Shown: one piece after another, positions 16,981 to 28,243 of the stretch | Layout: each line of letters starts with the position of its first letter | How positions within the stretch are numbered: the stretch's first letter is position 1 | Source: Georgfuchsia toluolica | GTDB taxonomy: Bacteria; Pseudomonadota; Gammaproteobacteria; Burkholderiales; Rhodocyclaceae | NCBI RefSeq assembly: GCF_907163265.1 | Contig: NZ_CAJQUM010000001.1 | Coordinates: 1,302,001-1,366,000 of the forward strand | Reading direction: 5' to 3' | Length of the DNA stretch: 64,000 bases | Notes under the pieces: model-generated | What the model saw: the letters and a program-made list of their open reading frames with translations, nothing else | What the model was told of the DNA's origin: nothing | The model's database searches: none | Translations under genes and position numbers: made by a program

Positions 16981-19900
16981 GACAATTCCTTGTGCAGCAA
17001 TTGCAAGGCATAGGTCTGCGGCGCGCCAAGGTGGCGCATGCCCTCGCATGCCGCGCGCGCACCTTCGATGGTGGTATACAGCGTGACCTTCTGCACCATG
17101 GCCGAGGTGCGGATCGAGCGTGAATCGGCGATCGCGGTGCGCTTTTCTTCCACGGTATTGACGATGAAATTGATCTCGTTGTTCTTGATCATGTCTACGA
17201 TATGGGGCCGGCCTTCGGTCACCTTGTTCACCAGTGTTACCGGCAAGCCGGCAGCTTCGATGACGGCGGCAGTACCTCTGGTCGCTATCAGGTTGAAGCC
17301 GAGTTCGTGCAGTTCGCGTGCGACTTCGACAGCCTTCTGTTTGTCGCCCTGCTTGACGCTGACGAAGGCCTTGCCCGAAGTCGGCATGCGCATCCCCGAG
17401 GCAATCTGCGACTTGATAAAGGCCTCGCCGAAGCTGCGGCCGACCCCCATCACTTCGCCGGTAGATTTCATTTCGGGGCCAAGGATGCTGTCCACACCGG
17501 GAAACTTGATGAACGGGAAAACGGCTTCCTTGACGGAAAAATAGGGCGGTATCACTTCGCGCGTCATACCCTGATCGGCCAGGCTGCGCCCGGCCATGCA
17601 GCGCGCCGCCACCTTGGCCAACTGGATACCGGTCGCCTTGGACACGAAGGGAACGGTACGCGACGCGCGCGGATTCACTTCGAGCACATAGACGACTGCC
17701 TCCTCGCCCTTGCCTTGAATCGCAAACTGCACGTTCATCAGTCCAACGACGTTGAGCCCTTCGGCCATCATTGCCGTCTGGCGGCGCATTTCGTCCTGGA
17801 TCTTCGGCGTCAGCGAGAAGGGTGGCAGCGAACAGGCGGAGTCGCCCGAATGCACGCCGGCCTGTTCGATGTGTTCCATGATGCCGCCGATCACCACCTG
17901 CTTGCCGTCGCAGAGAGCATCGACATCGACTTCGGTGGCATCGTTGAGAAAGCGGTCGAGCAATACCGGTGAATCGTTCGACACCTTCACCGCCTCGCGC
18001 ATGTAGCGCTCGAGGTCCTTCTGTTCATGCACGATTTCCATGGCGCGGCCGCCCAGCACATAGCTCGGCCGCACCACAAGTGGATAACCGATCTCGTCCG
18101 CAAGGGCGATGGCCTGCTCGGACGCGCGCGCGGTGCGGTTGGGCGGCTGTTTGAGACCCAGATCGTGCAGCAATTTCTGGAAGCGTTCACGGTCCTCGGC
18201 CGCATCGATCATGTCCGGCGTGGTGCCGATGATGGGCACGCCATTGGCTTCGAGTTCGCGCGCGCGCTTCAACGGCGTCTGGCCGCCGAACTGCACGATC
18301 ACGCCGAGCGGTTTTTCGACATCGACGATTTCGAGAATGTCTTCCAGCGTCAGCGGCTCGAAGTAGAGCCGGTCGGAAGTGTCATAGTCGGTCGACACGG
18401 TCTCGGGATTGCAATTGACCATGATGGTCTCATAGCCGTCCTCGCGCATCGCCAGCGCAGCATGCACGCAGCAATAGTCGAACTCGATGCCCTGCCCGAT
18501 ACGGTTGGGGCCGCCGCCGAGTACCATGATCTTTTTCCGGTTCGTCGGCCGCGCTTCGCATTCTTCCTCATAGGTCGAATACATATAGGCGGTCGTCGTG
18601 GCGAACTCGGCGGCGCAGGTATCGACGCGCTTGAACACCGGCCGCACGCCGAGCGCGCGGCGGAGTTCGCGTACCGCCGTTTCAGTGCTGTTGAGCAGCG
18701 TGGCGATACGGCGATCGGAAAAGCCCTTGCGCTTCAAGCCGCGCAGGGTATCCGCATCCATCTCGGCGAGCAACTGACTGGCGATCCAGGCTTCGGTCTT
18801 GATTATGTCCTCGATCTGCACCAGGAACCAGGGATCGATCCTGGTGAGAGCGAATATCTCGTCCAGCGTGTAACCCGTGCGGAAGGCCTGGCCGACGTAC
18901 CAGATGCGCAACGCCCCGGGATTGGCCAGTTCGTGATCGATCTCATCGCGCTCGGCTTCGATCGGGTCGAGACCATAGACACTGATTTCAAGCCCGCGCA
19001 GCGCCTTCTGGAACGACTCCTGGAAAGTGCGTCCGATGGCCATGACCTCGCCCACCGACTTCATCTGCGTAGTGAGGCGGTCATTGGCGAGCGGGAATTT
19101 TTCGAACGCGAAACGCGGAATCTTGGTGACGACATAGTCGATGGAAGGCTCGAACGAGGCCGGCGTGGCGCCGCCGGTAATATCGTTCTTCAATTCGTCG
19201 AGCGTATAACCCACTGCGAGCTTGGCCGCGATCTTGGCGATCGGGAACCCCGTTGCCTTCGACGCCAGCGCGCTTGATCTCGACACACGCGGATTCATTT
19301 CGATCACGATCATGCGGCCATCATCGGGGTTGATGGCGAACTGCACGTTGGAACCGCCGGTATCGACGCCGATCTCGCGCAACACGGCGATGCTGGCATC
19401 GCGCAGGATCTGGTATTCCTTGTCGGTGAGCGTCTGCGCCGGCGCGACGGTGATCGAGTCGCCGGTATGCACCCCCATCGGGTCAAGATTCTCGATCGAG
19501 CAGACGATGATGCAATTGTCCTTGTGGTCGCGCACCACCTCCATCTCGAACTCTTTCCAGCCGAGCAGCGACTCTTCGATCAGCAACTCGCTGGTAGGCG
19601 AAGCTTCAAGGCCGCGCTTGCAGATTTCGACGAACTCTTCCGGGTTGTAGGCGATGCCGCCGCCGCTGCCCCCCATCGTGAAAGAGGGGCGAATGATGGC
19701 CGGGAAGCCAAGCGCCGCCTGCACCTGGAGCGCTTCTTCGAGGCTGTGCGCAATCGCGGAGCGTGCCGAGCCGAGTCCGATGCGGGACATCGCCCGCTTG
19801 AACTTCTCGCGGTCCTCGGCCATGTCGATGGCCTCCTTGGAAGCGCCGATCATTTCGACACCGTATTTTTTCAATACGCCGTTTTTCGCCAGATCGAGCG

Positions 19901-20195
19901 CGCAATTGAGTGCCGTTTGTCCGCCCATGGTCGGCAGCAGCGCGTCGGGGCGCTCCTTGGCAATGATGTTTTCCAGCACCTGCCAGGTGATCGGTTCGAT
20001 ATAGGTCACGTCGGCCATTTCCGGATCGGTCATGATCGTGGCCGGGTTCGAATTGACGAGGATGACCCTGTAGCCTTCCTCACGCAGCGCCTTGCAGGCC
20101 TGGGCGCCGGAATAGTCGAACTCGCAGGCCTGGCCGATGATGATCGGGCCGGCGCCGATGATGAGGATGGAATGGATGTCAGTGCGTTTTGGCAT
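16977..20195 (-). CDS. carB: carbamoyl-phosphate synthase large subunit
   Basis: 1072 residues, full length. It makes carbamoyl phosphate from bicarbonate, ammonia (from CarA) and two ATP for arginine and pyrimidine synthesis. Two homologous ATP-grasp halves are visible: '[20 protein letters not shown]' near the start and '[20 protein letters not shown]' near residue 555, with an allosteric MGS-like domain at the C-terminus ('[20 protein letters not shown]'). It lies downstream of carA across a 91-base repeat-bearing gap and overlaps greA by four bases. Confidence 0.98.
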   Translation of the reverse strand: MPKRTDIHSILIIGAGPIIIGQACEFDYSGAQACKALREEGYRVILVNSNPATIMTDPEMADVTYIEPITWQVLENIIAKERPDALLPTMGGQTALNCALDLAKNGVLKKYGVEMIGASKEAIDMAEDREKFKRAMSRIGLGSARSAIAHSLEEALQVQAALGFPAIIRPSFTMGGSGGGIAYNPEEFVEICKRGLEASPTSELLIEESLLGWKEFEMEVVRDHKDNCIIVCSIENLDPMGVHTGDSITVAPAQTLTDKEYQILRDASIAVLREIGVDTGGSNVQFAINPDDGRMIVIEMNPRVSRSSALASKATGFPIAKIAAKLAVGYTLDELKNDITGGATPASFEPSIDYVVTKIPRFAFEKFPLANDRLTTQMKSVGEVMAIGRTFQESFQKALRGLEISVYGLDPIEAERDEIDHELANPGALRIWYVGQAFRTGYTLDEIFALTRIDPWFLVQIEDIIKTEAWIASQLLAEMDADTLRGLKRKGFSDRRIATLLNSTETAVRELRRALGVRPVFKRVDTCAAEFATTTAYMYSTYEEECEARPTNRKKIMVLGGGPNRIGQGIEFDYCCVHAALAMREDGYETIMVNCNPETVSTDYDTSDRLYFEPLTLEDILEIVDVEKPLGVIVQFGGQTPLKRARELEANGVPIIGTTPDMIDAAEDRERFQKLLHDLGLKQPPNRTARASEQAIALADEIGYPLVVRPSYVLGGRAMEIVHEQKDLERYMREAVKVSNDSPVLLDRFLNDATEVDVDALCDGKQVVIGGIMEHIEQAGVHSGDSACSLPPFSLTPKIQDEMRRQTAMMAEGLNVVGLMNVQFAIQGKGEEAVVYVLEVNPRASRTVPFVSKATGIQLAKVAARCMAGRSLADQGMTREVIPPYFSVKEAVFPFIKFPGVDSILGPEMKSTGEVMGVGRSFGEAFIKSQIASGMRMPTSGKAFVSVKQGDKQKAVEVARELHELGFNLIATRGTAAVIEAAGLPVTLVNKVTEGRPHIVDMIKNNEINFIVNTVEEKRTAIADSRSIRTSAMVQKVTLYTTIEGARAACEGMRHLGAPQTYALQLLHKELS

Positions 20196-20286
20196 AAAAC
20201 CCTTTAGCCACAGAGGACACAGAGATCACAGAGGAAATTCAAAAACAAAACGCTAAGGTTTGTTTTTCTCTGTGGCCTCTGTGGCT
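20196..20286. repeat. inverted repeat between carA and carB
   Basis: GCCACAGAGGACACAGAG on the left pairs with CTCTGTGGCCTCTGTGGC on the right across an A/T-rich centre with TTTGTTTTT. This CACAGAG-type palindrome is a common dispersed element. It could form an attenuating hairpin in the carAB transcript. Confidence 0.6.
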
Positions 20287-21423
20287 TCATATTTTTTTCT
20301 TTTCCATCATGTCGATAAAACGATCAAACAAGTAACTCACATCATGCGGACCGGGGCTGGCTTCGGGATGCCCCTGGAAACTGAATGCCGGCCGATCCGT
20401 CAGCGCGATGCCCTGCACCGTGCCGTCGAACAAGGAACGGTGCGTCACGCGCACATTCTTCGGCAAGGTGGTCTCATCGACCTGGAAACCGTGGTTCTGG
20501 CTGGTGATCATGACGCGGCCGGAATCCAGATCCTGCACCGGGTGATTGGCGCCATGGTGGCCGAATTTCATTTTGGAGGTTTTGCCGCCGCTCGCCAGAC
20601 CGAGCAACTGATGGCCGAGACAGATGCCGAATACCGGCAGCGAACGTGAAAGAAATTCGCGGATCGCCGCAATGGCATAGTCGCAGGGCTCGGGGTCGCC
20701 CGGGCCATTGGAGAGGAAGATGCCATGGGGGTTGAGTGCCAGCACTTCGGCCGCCGGCGTCTGCGCCGGCACTACGGCAAGCTTGCAGCCGCGACTGGCA
20801 AGCATGCGCAGGATATTGCGCTTGATGCCAAAATCATAGGCAATCACGTTGAATTTTGTTTCACTCTGCGCCGCATATCCATTGCCCAGGGCCCATTCAC
20901 CCTCGTTCCAGTCATAGCGTTTGTCGATGCTGACCACCTTGGCCAGATCCATGCCGGCAAGCCCCGGAAAGGTACGCGCCTGCGCCACCGCTGCTGTGGC
21001 ATCGAGTTTTTCGCCCGCCACCAGACAACCGGCCTGGGCACCTTTTTCACGCAGGATGCGCGTCAGCTTGCGCGTATCGATGTCGGCAATGCCGACCACA
21101 TTTTGTGCCTTCAGATAAGCATCCAGGGGCTGTGCGCTACGAAAGTTCGACACCGCCAGCGGCAGGTCGCGGATCACCAGGCCCGCGGCCTGGATGCGAG
21201 GCGATTCGGCATCCTCGGCGTTGATGCCGTAATTGCCGATATGCGGATAAGTCAGAGTGACAATCTGCCGGCAGTATGACGGATCGGTGAGAATTTCCTG
21301 GTAGCCGGTCATCGAGGTATTGAACACCACCTCGCCCACGCTGCTGCCCGCGGCGCCGATCGACCTGCCCTTGAATACCGTGCCGTCGGCGAGCGCTAGC
21401 AGGGCGGACGGCAACTGGGACAC
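20287..21423 (-). CDS. carA: carbamoyl-phosphate synthase small (glutaminase) subunit
   Basis: 378 residues. It hydrolyses glutamine and channels ammonia to CarB. The N-terminal domain starts '[18 protein letters not shown]'; the class I amidotransferase triad is Cys268 in '[10 protein letters not shown]', His352 and Glu354 in '[10 protein letters not shown]'. It precedes carB on the same strand. No arginine or pyrimidine leader could be made out in the short upstream gap to dapB. Confidence 0.97.
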   Translation of the reverse strand: MSQLPSALLALADGTVFKGRSIGAAGSSVGEVVFNTSMTGYQEILTDPSYCRQIVTLTYPHIGNYGINAEDAESPRIQAAGLVIRDLPLAVSNFRSAQPLDAYLKAQNVVGIADIDTRKLTRILREKGAQAGCLVAGEKLDATAAVAQARTFPGLAGMDLAKVVSIDKRYDWNEGEWALGNGYAAQSETKFNVIAYDFGIKRNILRMLASRGCKLAVVPAQTPAAEVLALNPHGIFLSNGPGDPEPCDYAIAAIREFLSRSLPVFGICLGHQLLGLASGGKTSKMKFGHHGANHPVQDLDSGRVMITSQNHGFQVDETTLPKNVRVTHRSLFDGTVQGIALTDRPAFSFQGHPEASPGPHDVSYLFDRFIDMMEKKKI

Positions 21424-21547
21424 GGCGAACTCCTAAGATCGGCATCGGGGGACCGGACAGGATCAGGGGCTGCGCGGCCCGTCTCGGCAAACCGCAAAAT
21501 TATACCTGCAAGCCCTATGCCCGGCAACGCGAACGTGAGAAACCGCC

Positions 21548-22360
<813 letters not shown>

Positions 22361-22789
22361 CTACGGGGCAGCGGGAGTTTGAACTGGCGCCGCCGATTTG
22401 GCCGCTTCCGGCTTCGGCGCCGCATTCATATCCGCTGGCACGACATCACCATCGACGCGCGCCAGCTTATTGTCTTCGAAATAGACCGTAAGACGGCGCT
22501 GTTGAACATCGCCCTTGCCGGAGTCGTAACGATAGACGTAATCCCATCGATTGCCATGGAAGGGGTCGGTCAACAGCGGCGTTCCCAACACAAAGCGCAC
22601 CTGTTCTCGCGTCTGTCCCGGCTTCAGTTGCGACGCCATTTCCTGAGTGACGAAGTTACCCTGACGGATATCAAGGTGATAGACGGAAAAGTAGTCGCCA
22701 AGAGCCAGGGGCGGGGCATGCAGCTTCGGCATTTCGCCGCAGGCAGTGAGCAAAACAAGTGGCAGCAGGAAAAGTCGCCTCATTGGCAT
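22361..22789 (-). CDS. bamE: outer membrane assembly lipoprotein BamE (OmlA)
   Basis: From the ATG at 22789 the protein has 142 residues and starts with a lipoprotein signal: 'MRRLFLLPLVLLTACG', lipobox LTAC. The core 'YHLDIRQGNFVTQEMASQLK' and 'RFVLGTPLLTDPFHGNRWDY' is the BamE fold, a subunit of the BAM complex that inserts outer-membrane beta-barrels. A Pro/Ala-rich C-terminal tail of about 25 residues is extra. Upstream ATG/ATT codons are less likely starts. Divergent from fur, as is typical in this class. Confidence 0.92.
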   Translation of the reverse strand: MPMRRLFLLPLVLLTACGEMPKLHAPPLALGDYFSVYHLDIRQGNFVTQEMASQLKPGQTREQVRFVLGTPLLTDPFHGNRWDYVYRYDSGKGDVQQRRLTVYFEDNKLARVDGDVVPADMNAAPKPEAAKSAAPVQTPAAP

Positions 22790-22874
22790 TCTGTATCGCG
22801 GTGCGATAATCATCCTCGAAGTAGGCCGAAAACTATATCATAAGCCTTATGTTTCCCCGACTTCTTCAGCTTAA

Positions 22875-23384
22875 ATGACGAATTCCGACAATCTCAAGAG
22901 CATCGGCCTCAAGGTAACCTATCCGCGTCTGCGCATTCTTGAACTGCTGCAAAAGACGGATGCACGGCACATGACGGCCGAGGATGTCTATCGTCACCTG
23001 ATCGCCGAAGACATCGACATCGGTCTCGCCACGGTATATCGGGTGCTGACGCAGTTCGAGCACGCCGGACTGGTGCAACGCCATTTTTTCGAAAGCGGCA
23101 AGGCTATTTTCGAGCTGAATGAAGGCAAGCACCATGACCACCTGGTCTGCCTGCAATGCGGCAAGGTGGAGGAGTTTTACGACGCCGAGATCGAGGCGCG
23201 GCAAAAACGCATCGCCGCCGAGCGCGGCTTCGCCATCCGCGAACACGCACTGTATATTTACGCGGATTGTACCAAACCCGGCTGCCCCGGACAAAAGGAT
23301 TGTCCGCAGAAAGACGACTGCCAGCATCTCGATGCCGAGGGCAACTGCCCGCCCCGCTGCCCTGAAGTCAAAAACCCCGTCTGA
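22875..23384 (+). CDS. fur: ferric uptake regulator
   Basis: 169 residues. The winged helix ('LKVTYPRLRILELLQKTDAR', 'AEDVYRHLIAEDIDIGLATV') and the metal-binding dimer domain ('KHHDHLVCLQCGKVEEFYD') are intact. The C-terminal end is unusual: about 30 residues with six cysteines ('CTKPGCPGQKDCPQKDDC', later 'NCPPRCPE'), more than the usual His/Asp-rich Fur tail. This could add a metal or redox site. The start at 22875 is the only good ATG. Divergent from bamE. Confidence 0.94.
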   Translation: MTNSDNLKSIGLKVTYPRLRILELLQKTDARHMTAEDVYRHLIAEDIDIGLATVYRVLTQFEHAGLVQRHFFESGKAIFELNEGKHHDHLVCLQCGKVEEFYDAEIEARQKRIAAERGFAIREHALYIYADCTKPGCPGQKDCPQKDDCQHLDAEGNCPPRCPEVKNPV

Positions 23385-23411
23385 AGACCTGCCGCCCCTA
23401 GCGCAGGCAAT

Positions 23412-24023
23412 ATGCACATGGAAGCATTTCTTACCTCGGCCGTGCTGGTCGCGCTGGCCGAAATCGGCGACAAAACCCAACTGCTCTCCTTTGTTCTCGC
23501 CGCGCGCCTGAAAAAACCGCTGCCGATCATCGCCGGCATATTCGCGGCGACCATCGCCAACCATGCCCTGGCCGGCGCTGCCGGGTCATGGATCGCGCAC
23601 TGGATTCCGCCGCACTGGCTGCCCAGGATTACCGGGGGCGTGTTCATCGCTTTCGGCCTATGGACCCTGCATCCGGATTCGCTCGACGATGACCCCAAAG
23701 AAAGCCGTGCCGGCGCCTTCGTTACTACGCTCATTGCTTTCTTTCTTGCCGAAATGGGCGACAAGACCCAGCTTGCGACCGTTGCCCTGGGCGCGCAATT
23801 CAGCGGTTCCCTGGTCTGGGTCGTGGTCGGCACCACGCTGGGCATGATGCTGGCCAACGTGCCGGCCGTATTGATCGGTCATAAACTGGCCGAACGCCTG
23901 CCACTGAAATTGATCCGCCATATCGCCGCTGCGATGTTCATCGCCACCGGGCTGGCGACTATTTTTCTTTCCGGATCGCCAGCATCTCCCTGGCATGCTG
24001 GCGCGTCGTCTCGGTCACTTTGA
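23412..24023 (+). CDS. GDT1/TMEM165-like (UPF0016) cation transporter
   Basis: 203 residues with six hydrophobic helices in two homologous halves, each with the family signature: 'LAEIGDKTQLLSF' near 15-27 and 'LAEMGDKTQLATV' near 114-126. Family members export Mn2+ or exchange Ca2+/Mn2+ for protons. Position directly after fur (27 bases) suggests co-expression with metal regulation. The last 22 codons overlap recN convergently by 65 bases; the typical family end is at about residue 180, so the tail may be a read-through extension. Confidence 0.85.
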   Translation: MHMEAFLTSAVLVALAEIGDKTQLLSFVLAARLKKPLPIIAGIFAATIANHALAGAAGSWIAHWIPPHWLPRITGGVFIAFGLWTLHPDSLDDDPKESRAGAFVTTLIAFFLAEMGDKTQLATVALGAQFSGSLVWVVVGTTLGMMLANVPAVLIGHKLAERLPLKLIRHIAAAMFIATGLATIFLSGSPASPWHAGASSRSL

Positions 24024-25623
24024 CGCCGCCAAGCATGCGCGCAAGTTCTTCAATGCGCGCGGCAGTGTCAAGCGCGGTAAGGCGGCTCAAGGTGCTGTCC
24101 TGCACCGTTTCCTTGGCGACCGACCATTGCCAGTCGGCCTGCGCCGCCACTTGCGGCAAATGCGTCACACATAGCACCTGACGTTCCTTGCCCAGTTGCT
24201 TGAGCATACGCCCGACGATTTCCGCCACCCCGCCACCGATGCCGGCATCCACTTCATCGAAGATCAGCGTCGGTACCTGTGCCGACTGGCTGGCGATGAC
24301 CTGGATCGCCAGCCCGATGCGCGACAGTTCGCCCCCCGAAGCCACTTTCGCAAGAGGGCGCAAAGGCTGTCCGGTATTCGCGCTGACGCGAAACTCGATG
24401 GTTTCCAGGCCATAGCCGGCAGGCTCTTTCACGGGTTCGAGCGCAATGTCGAAACTGCCACCGGCCATGGCCAGATGCTGCATTACCTCGCTTACCCGTT
24501 TTGACAAGTCGCTTGCCGTGCGCCTGCGCCCGGCACTGAGTTTCTTCGCCAGGGCATCAAATTCATTTTTTGCCGCGGCCTCATGCTCGGCCAGAGCGGT
24601 CGGATCGGAAGCAAGGCGCAAATCCTGCAGCCGTTCATTCAGTGAAGCTTGCATTTCCCCCAGCGCCTCCGGCTGTACCCGATGTTTGCGCGCCAGTGCC
24701 ATCACGGCCTGCAGGCGCGCTTCGAGTTCGGTGAGGCGTTGCGGATCCAGCTCAAGCCGGTCGCGATAGCGGTTGAGCGCATGCACGGCTTCGTCGAGCT
24801 GGATGCGCGCGCCTTGAATCAGATCGGCCGGTTCCTTCAGCGCCGCATCGATGTCGATCAGGTCGCGCACCCGATTGAGCGCGGCATCGACGACAAGCAG
24901 CGCCGACTGTTCGTCGCCATCAAGCATGGCGACGGCGGCGGCCGAACCTTCGATCAGCCCGGCGGCATGAGCGAGACGACGATGTTCCTGGTTGTCGTCC
25001 TGCCACTGCTGCGCATCGAAACCCAGCGTCTCCAGCTCCCTGACCTGCCATTCCAGCATCTCGCGCTCTTTCGCGCTGGCCTCGGCATCGCTCTCGGCGT
25101 TCTCGCGCGCGTCTCTGATTTTTTGCCAGTTCCGATAGGCCTTGGCCACATCATTGGCAAGCCCGCTCAAGCCAGCCTGTGCGTCGATCAACCGGCGTTG
25201 TGCTTCGCTACGCATCAAGGATTGATGCGCATGCTGGCCGTGAATGTCCGCCAGCCATTCGGCGGCGGTCTTGAGTTGCATCACTGTTGCCGCCGCGCCA
25301 TTGATGTAGGCACGTGAGCGTCCCCCGGCATCGACCACGCGCCGCAGCAGGCAGCCGCCGCCGGCATCGAAATCGTTCTCGTGCAGCCAATTCGTCAATG
25401 AGCTCCCGTCGGCAAGGTCGAACTCCGCGCTGACTTCGGCCCGCTCGCAACCGGCGCGCACTACGCCGGCATCGGCGCGCTCGCCCAAGGCCAGCAACAA
25501 TGCGTCAATCAGGATCGATTTGCCCGCGCCGGTCTCGCCCGTGAGCGCACCGAAGCCGCCCTCGAAATCAAGTTCGAGGCGATCGACGATGACGAAATCG
25601 CGAATAGTCAGATGACGCAACAT
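23959..25623 (-). CDS. recN: DNA repair protein RecN
   Basis: From the ATG at 25623 (MLRHLTIRDFVIVD) the protein has 554 residues, the usual RecN length. It is an SMC-like ATPase acting in double-strand-break repair. Walker A is 'GETGAGKS' at 29-36, a long coiled coil fills the centre, and the signature and Walker B motifs are 'ASGGELSRIGLAIQ' and 'TLIFDEVDAGIGG'. An upstream 30-codon extension lacks homology. The 3' end overlaps the convergent transporter gene. Confidence 0.95.
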   Translation of the reverse strand: MLRHLTIRDFVIVDRLELDFEGGFGALTGETGAGKSILIDALLLALGERADAGVVRAGCERAEVSAEFDLADGSSLTNWLHENDFDAGGGCLLRRVVDAGGRSRAYINGAAATVMQLKTAAEWLADIHGQHAHQSLMRSEAQRRLIDAQAGLSGLANDVAKAYRNWQKIRDARENAESDAEASAKEREMLEWQVRELETLGFDAQQWQDDNQEHRRLAHAAGLIEGSAAAVAMLDGDEQSALLVVDAALNRVRDLIDIDAALKEPADLIQGARIQLDEAVHALNRYRDRLELDPQRLTELEARLQAVMALARKHRVQPEALGEMQASLNERLQDLRLASDPTALAEHEAAAKNEFDALAKKLSAGRRRTASDLSKRVSEVMQHLAMAGGSFDIALEPVKEPAGYGLETIEFRVSANTGQPLRPLAKVASGGELSRIGLAIQVIASQSAQVPTLIFDEVDAGIGGGVAEIVGRMLKQLGKERQVLCVTHLPQVAAQADWQWSVAKETVQDSTLSRLTALDTAARIEELARMLGGVKVTETTRQHAREMLAIRKEK

Positions 25624-25628
25624 GGGGC

Positions 25629-25838
25629 TTATTGTGGCACTACCCAGATAATCCAGCGGCCGCAGCGCGTAAGCGGATGGCGCACATTGCCGTCCCATGG
25701 ACCGCCGGCACATATGCCATTGGTTTCACCATCATCGAACTCGACTTGCGAACCGTCGGCACTGCGTTGCCGCGACCCGCTCCAGCGGTCACACGTGGCG
25801 CATTTCTGCGTCGAGGTAGCAAGTTTGACGAATGCCAT
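25629..25838 (-). CDS. small cysteine-containing protein upstream of recN
   Basis: A 69-residue protein from the ATG at 25838 (a GTG at 25850 has a better GGCGAG in front). It has 'KCATCDRWSGSRQ' and later 'NGICAGGPWDGNVRHPLTRC' then 'GRW', a CxxCxxW...C...C pattern of small conserved proteins that may bind a metal. Its stop is six bases before the recN start on the same strand, so they may be co-transcribed. Not recognised beyond this. Confidence 0.5.
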   Translation of the reverse strand: MAFVKLATSTQKCATCDRWSGSRQRSADGSQVEFDDGETNGICAGGPWDGNVRHPLTRCGRWIIWVVPQ

Positions 25839-25859
25839 GTCAGCACACACATTACTCGC

Positions 25860-26085
25860 CGTTAATGTGAAAAACCAGAACCAGCGCCCGGTGTGATATC
25901 GAGCGCAGCGAGCTTATTGGCAGCCCCGCCCCGGGGATTGAGGCGGGAATTCGCAAAGCATCGCTTTGTGCCGCCGAGACGGGCGAGCTGTGCAAAGCGA
26001 GCCCTGGAGCAGGTATGGGGGTGGGGGACATTCAATTTGCCTTTACGCATTTTCATGCTCGTGGGTGGCGCTGGCAATCATGCGG
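25860..26085 (-). repeat. GC-rich intergenic repeat, copy 2 (inverted to copy 1)
   Basis: The reverse complement of this stretch reproduces copy 1 (15098-15246): GGCTGCCAATAAGCTCGCTG, then CGCTCGATATCACACC and GGGCGCTGGTTCTGG. It is longer than copy 1 by an insert of about 80 bases containing a further palindrome. It ends just after the nadK stop. Confidence 0.75.
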
Positions 26086-26086
26086 G

Positions 26087-26989
26087 TTAACTCCCACGCG
26101 GCGTTGAACTCCAATGCAGCTTCTCGCGCAGCATCGCGAAATAACTGTAGCCCTGCGGGTGGAGAAGGGTCACAGTGTGCGGTGCACGCGCCACGCGCAC
26201 GCAATCGCCGGCACGCGTATCGAACATGCCCTGACCGTCAAAGTGTACCCGCGCATCGTGCGGCGGCAGCAATAACAGCTCGACCACGCTGCTATCGGGA
26301 ATGGTGATCGGCCGGTTCGATAGCGCGTGCGGGCAGAGCGGCACAATGGCGATGCCCGGCACCGCCGGATGAAGAATGGGGCCATTGGCCGACAAGGCAT
26401 AGGCAGTAGAACCCGTCGGCGTTGACACGATCATGCCGTCCGCGCGCAACACATAAAGGAACTCGTCATCGACCCGGACTTCAAGTTCGATCATGCGGCC
26501 AATCTCGCCCTTGTTTACGACCACATCGTTGAAGGCCAAGGCGTTGCATACGTCCTCGCCGTCACGAATGATCGTGACATCAAGCAGGAAGCGGCGTTCG
26601 ACCAGCAATTTGCCGGCGAGCAGCTCTTCGATGCCAGCCCGTATTTCAGAACGCGACAGATCGGTCATGAAACCGACGCGGCCAACATTGACGCCGACCA
26701 GCGGCACGCCGTGTGTGCCAAGGCGCCGCGCGGCGTCGAGCATGGTGCCGTCGCCGCCAACGACAATCGCCACATCGGCCTGCGCGCCCAGTACGGCGTA
26801 ATCGGCCACTGTATCGGCGTGATCGCTCATATCGTCAAGCAATGCCGCGGTGCCGGATTCGATCAGCACCCTGACGCCCTTTTCCCTGAGGCACGCGGCA
26901 ATCGCGTTGATGGGTTCGACGATATCGTGACTGCGCGGCTTCCCGATCAGCGCGACGGTCTTGACCGGCTTGTTGTAGACCTCATCCAT
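26087..26989 (-). CDS. nadK: NAD kinase
   Basis: 300 residues; phosphorylates NAD to NADP. The family motif 'VVGGDGTMLDAARRLG' has GGDGT at 78-82, followed by 'VGVNVGRVGFMTDL', 'AFNDVVVNKGEIGRM' and 'TPTGSTAYALSANGPIL'. It is divergent from hrcA, 44 bases away, an arrangement common in betaproteobacteria. Confidence 0.97.
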   Translation of the reverse strand: MDEVYNKPVKTVALIGKPRSHDIVEPINAIAACLREKGVRVLIESGTAALLDDMSDHADTVADYAVLGAQADVAIVVGGDGTMLDAARRLGTHGVPLVGVNVGRVGFMTDLSRSEIRAGIEELLAGKLLVERRFLLDVTIIRDGEDVCNALAFNDVVVNKGEIGRMIELEVRVDDEFLYVLRADGMIVSTPTGSTAYALSANGPILHPAVPGIAIVPLCPHALSNRPITIPDSSVVELLLLPPHDARVHFDGQGMFDTRAGDCVRVARAPHTVTLLHPQGYSYFAMLREKLHWSSTPRGS

Positions 26990-27033
26990 TTGGCGATTAA
27001 ACCATAATTTGCTGCGGCGGCTATTCCGATAAA

Positions 27034-28065
27034 ATGGCCGGCATGAAGCTTGATGTCCGCGCCCAAACCCTGCTCAAGACCCTGATCGAACGTTATATCG
27101 TCGAAGGTCAGCCGGTCGGCTCGCGCACGCTGTCGCGCTACTCCGAGCTTGAACTGTCGCCGGCGACCATCCGCAACGTCATGTCCGATCTCGAGGAAAT
27201 GGGCTTTATCACCAGCCCGCACACTTCCGCCGGACGGATACCGACCCCGCTCGGCTATCGCCTCTTCGTCGATACCCTGCTCACGGTGAAGCCCCTGGCG
27301 CAGCAGGAAATCTCCGAGATCGAAGACGTTATCCAGCCCATCCATCGCCAGCGCGTGCTCAGCCAGGCCTCGCAATTGCTCTCGCAATTGACGCAGTTCG
27401 CCGGTGTCGTTATCGCGCCGCGGCGGCAGACGCCGCTCGTGCGCCAGATCGAGTTTCTGCGCCTTTCCGAGCGGCGCGTGCTGCTGATCATCGTCACCGA
27501 CGATGGCGAAGTGCAGAACCGCATTCTGCTCACCCAGCGTGATTATTCGCCATCCGAACTGGTCGAAGCGGCGAACTACCTCAACCAGAATTTCCTCGGC
27601 CTCGATCTTGACCAGATGCGCGCCCGCCTGCACGAGGAACTGCGCAAGTTGCGTTCGGACCTGAGCGAACTGATGACAGCCGCGCTCAGCGCCGGCAATC
27701 AGGCCGATACCGGCGAGCAATACGTCATCAGCGGCGAGAAGAACCTGCTCGGCGTCGAAGACCTGTCGTCCAACATAGCGCGTCTGCGCCGCCTGTTCGA
27801 CATGTTCGAGCAGCGCACCAGCCTCGCCCACCTGCTTGAACTGTCGCACCGAGCCGCCGGTGTGCAGGTGTTCATCGGCAGCGAATCGGGCATCGACTCG
27901 CTTGACGAATGCAGTGTGGTCACCGCACCCTATACCGCCGAGGGACAGGTGGTCGGTACCGTCGGCGTGATCGGGCCAACACGCATGGCCTACGAACGGG
28001 TAATTCCGATTGTCGACATCACGGCGCGACTGATGTCCTCGGCGCTGTCGCCGCCGAATTCATAA
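27034..28065 (+). CDS. hrcA: heat-inducible transcription repressor HrcA
   Basis: 343 residues. HrcA represses chaperone operons through the CIRCE operator. The N-terminal winged helix ('[20 protein letters not shown]', '[17 protein letters not shown]') and the dimerisation/GAF-like part ('[20 protein letters not shown]', '[17 protein letters not shown]') are typical. ATG at 27034 or 27043. No CIRCE element is visible in its own promoter region. Confidence 0.96.
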   Translation: MAGMKLDVRAQTLLKTLIERYIVEGQPVGSRTLSRYSELELSPATIRNVMSDLEEMGFITSPHTSAGRIPTPLGYRLFVDTLLTVKPLAQQEISEIEDVIQPIHRQRVLSQASQLLSQLTQFAGVVIAPRRQTPLVRQIEFLRLSERRVLLIIVTDDGEVQNRILLTQRDYSPSELVEAANYLNQNFLGLDLDQMRARLHEELRKLRSDLSELMTAALSAGNQADTGEQYVISGEKNLLGVEDLSSNIARLRRLFDMFEQRTSLAHLLELSHRAAGVQVFIGSESGIDSLDECSVVTAPYTAEGQVVGTVGVIGPTRMAYERVIPIVDITARLMSSALSPPNS

Positions 28066-28127
28066 GCCGGCCAAGCCGGAACCAGACATGGATAGATTCG
28101 ATGAAGGACTTTGATGCTTAGCCGGAA

Positions 28128-28214
28128 AAGCAAATGAAGGCCCGCCCCCTCCCATCCTCCCCCTCTCGGGGGCGGCGACTGATTGGCTCGCTTCGCTCGA
28201 TATGTTTCGTTAAT
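28128..28214 (+). repeat. GC-rich intergenic repeat, copy 3 (diverged)
   Basis: GGCTCGCTTCGCTCGATAT and TTTCGTTAATTC match the core of copies 1 and 2, and CCCCCTCTCGGGGGCGGCG is the equivalent hairpin. It lies between hrcA and hemH. Confidence 0.55.
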
Positions 28215-28243
28215 TCAGTCCAGACTTCGGTGATCGGAAAGTG

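Noticed and set aside
18027-19277. 416-codon plus-strand frame inside carB
   Set aside because: A shadow of the high-GC carB codons; composition rich in His/Arg/Gly and no domain.
27034-28065. CIRCE element (TTAGCACTC-N9-GAGTGCTAA) expected near hrcA
   Set aside because: Looked for in the hrcA upstream region and not found; it is probably at groES or dnaK outside the window.
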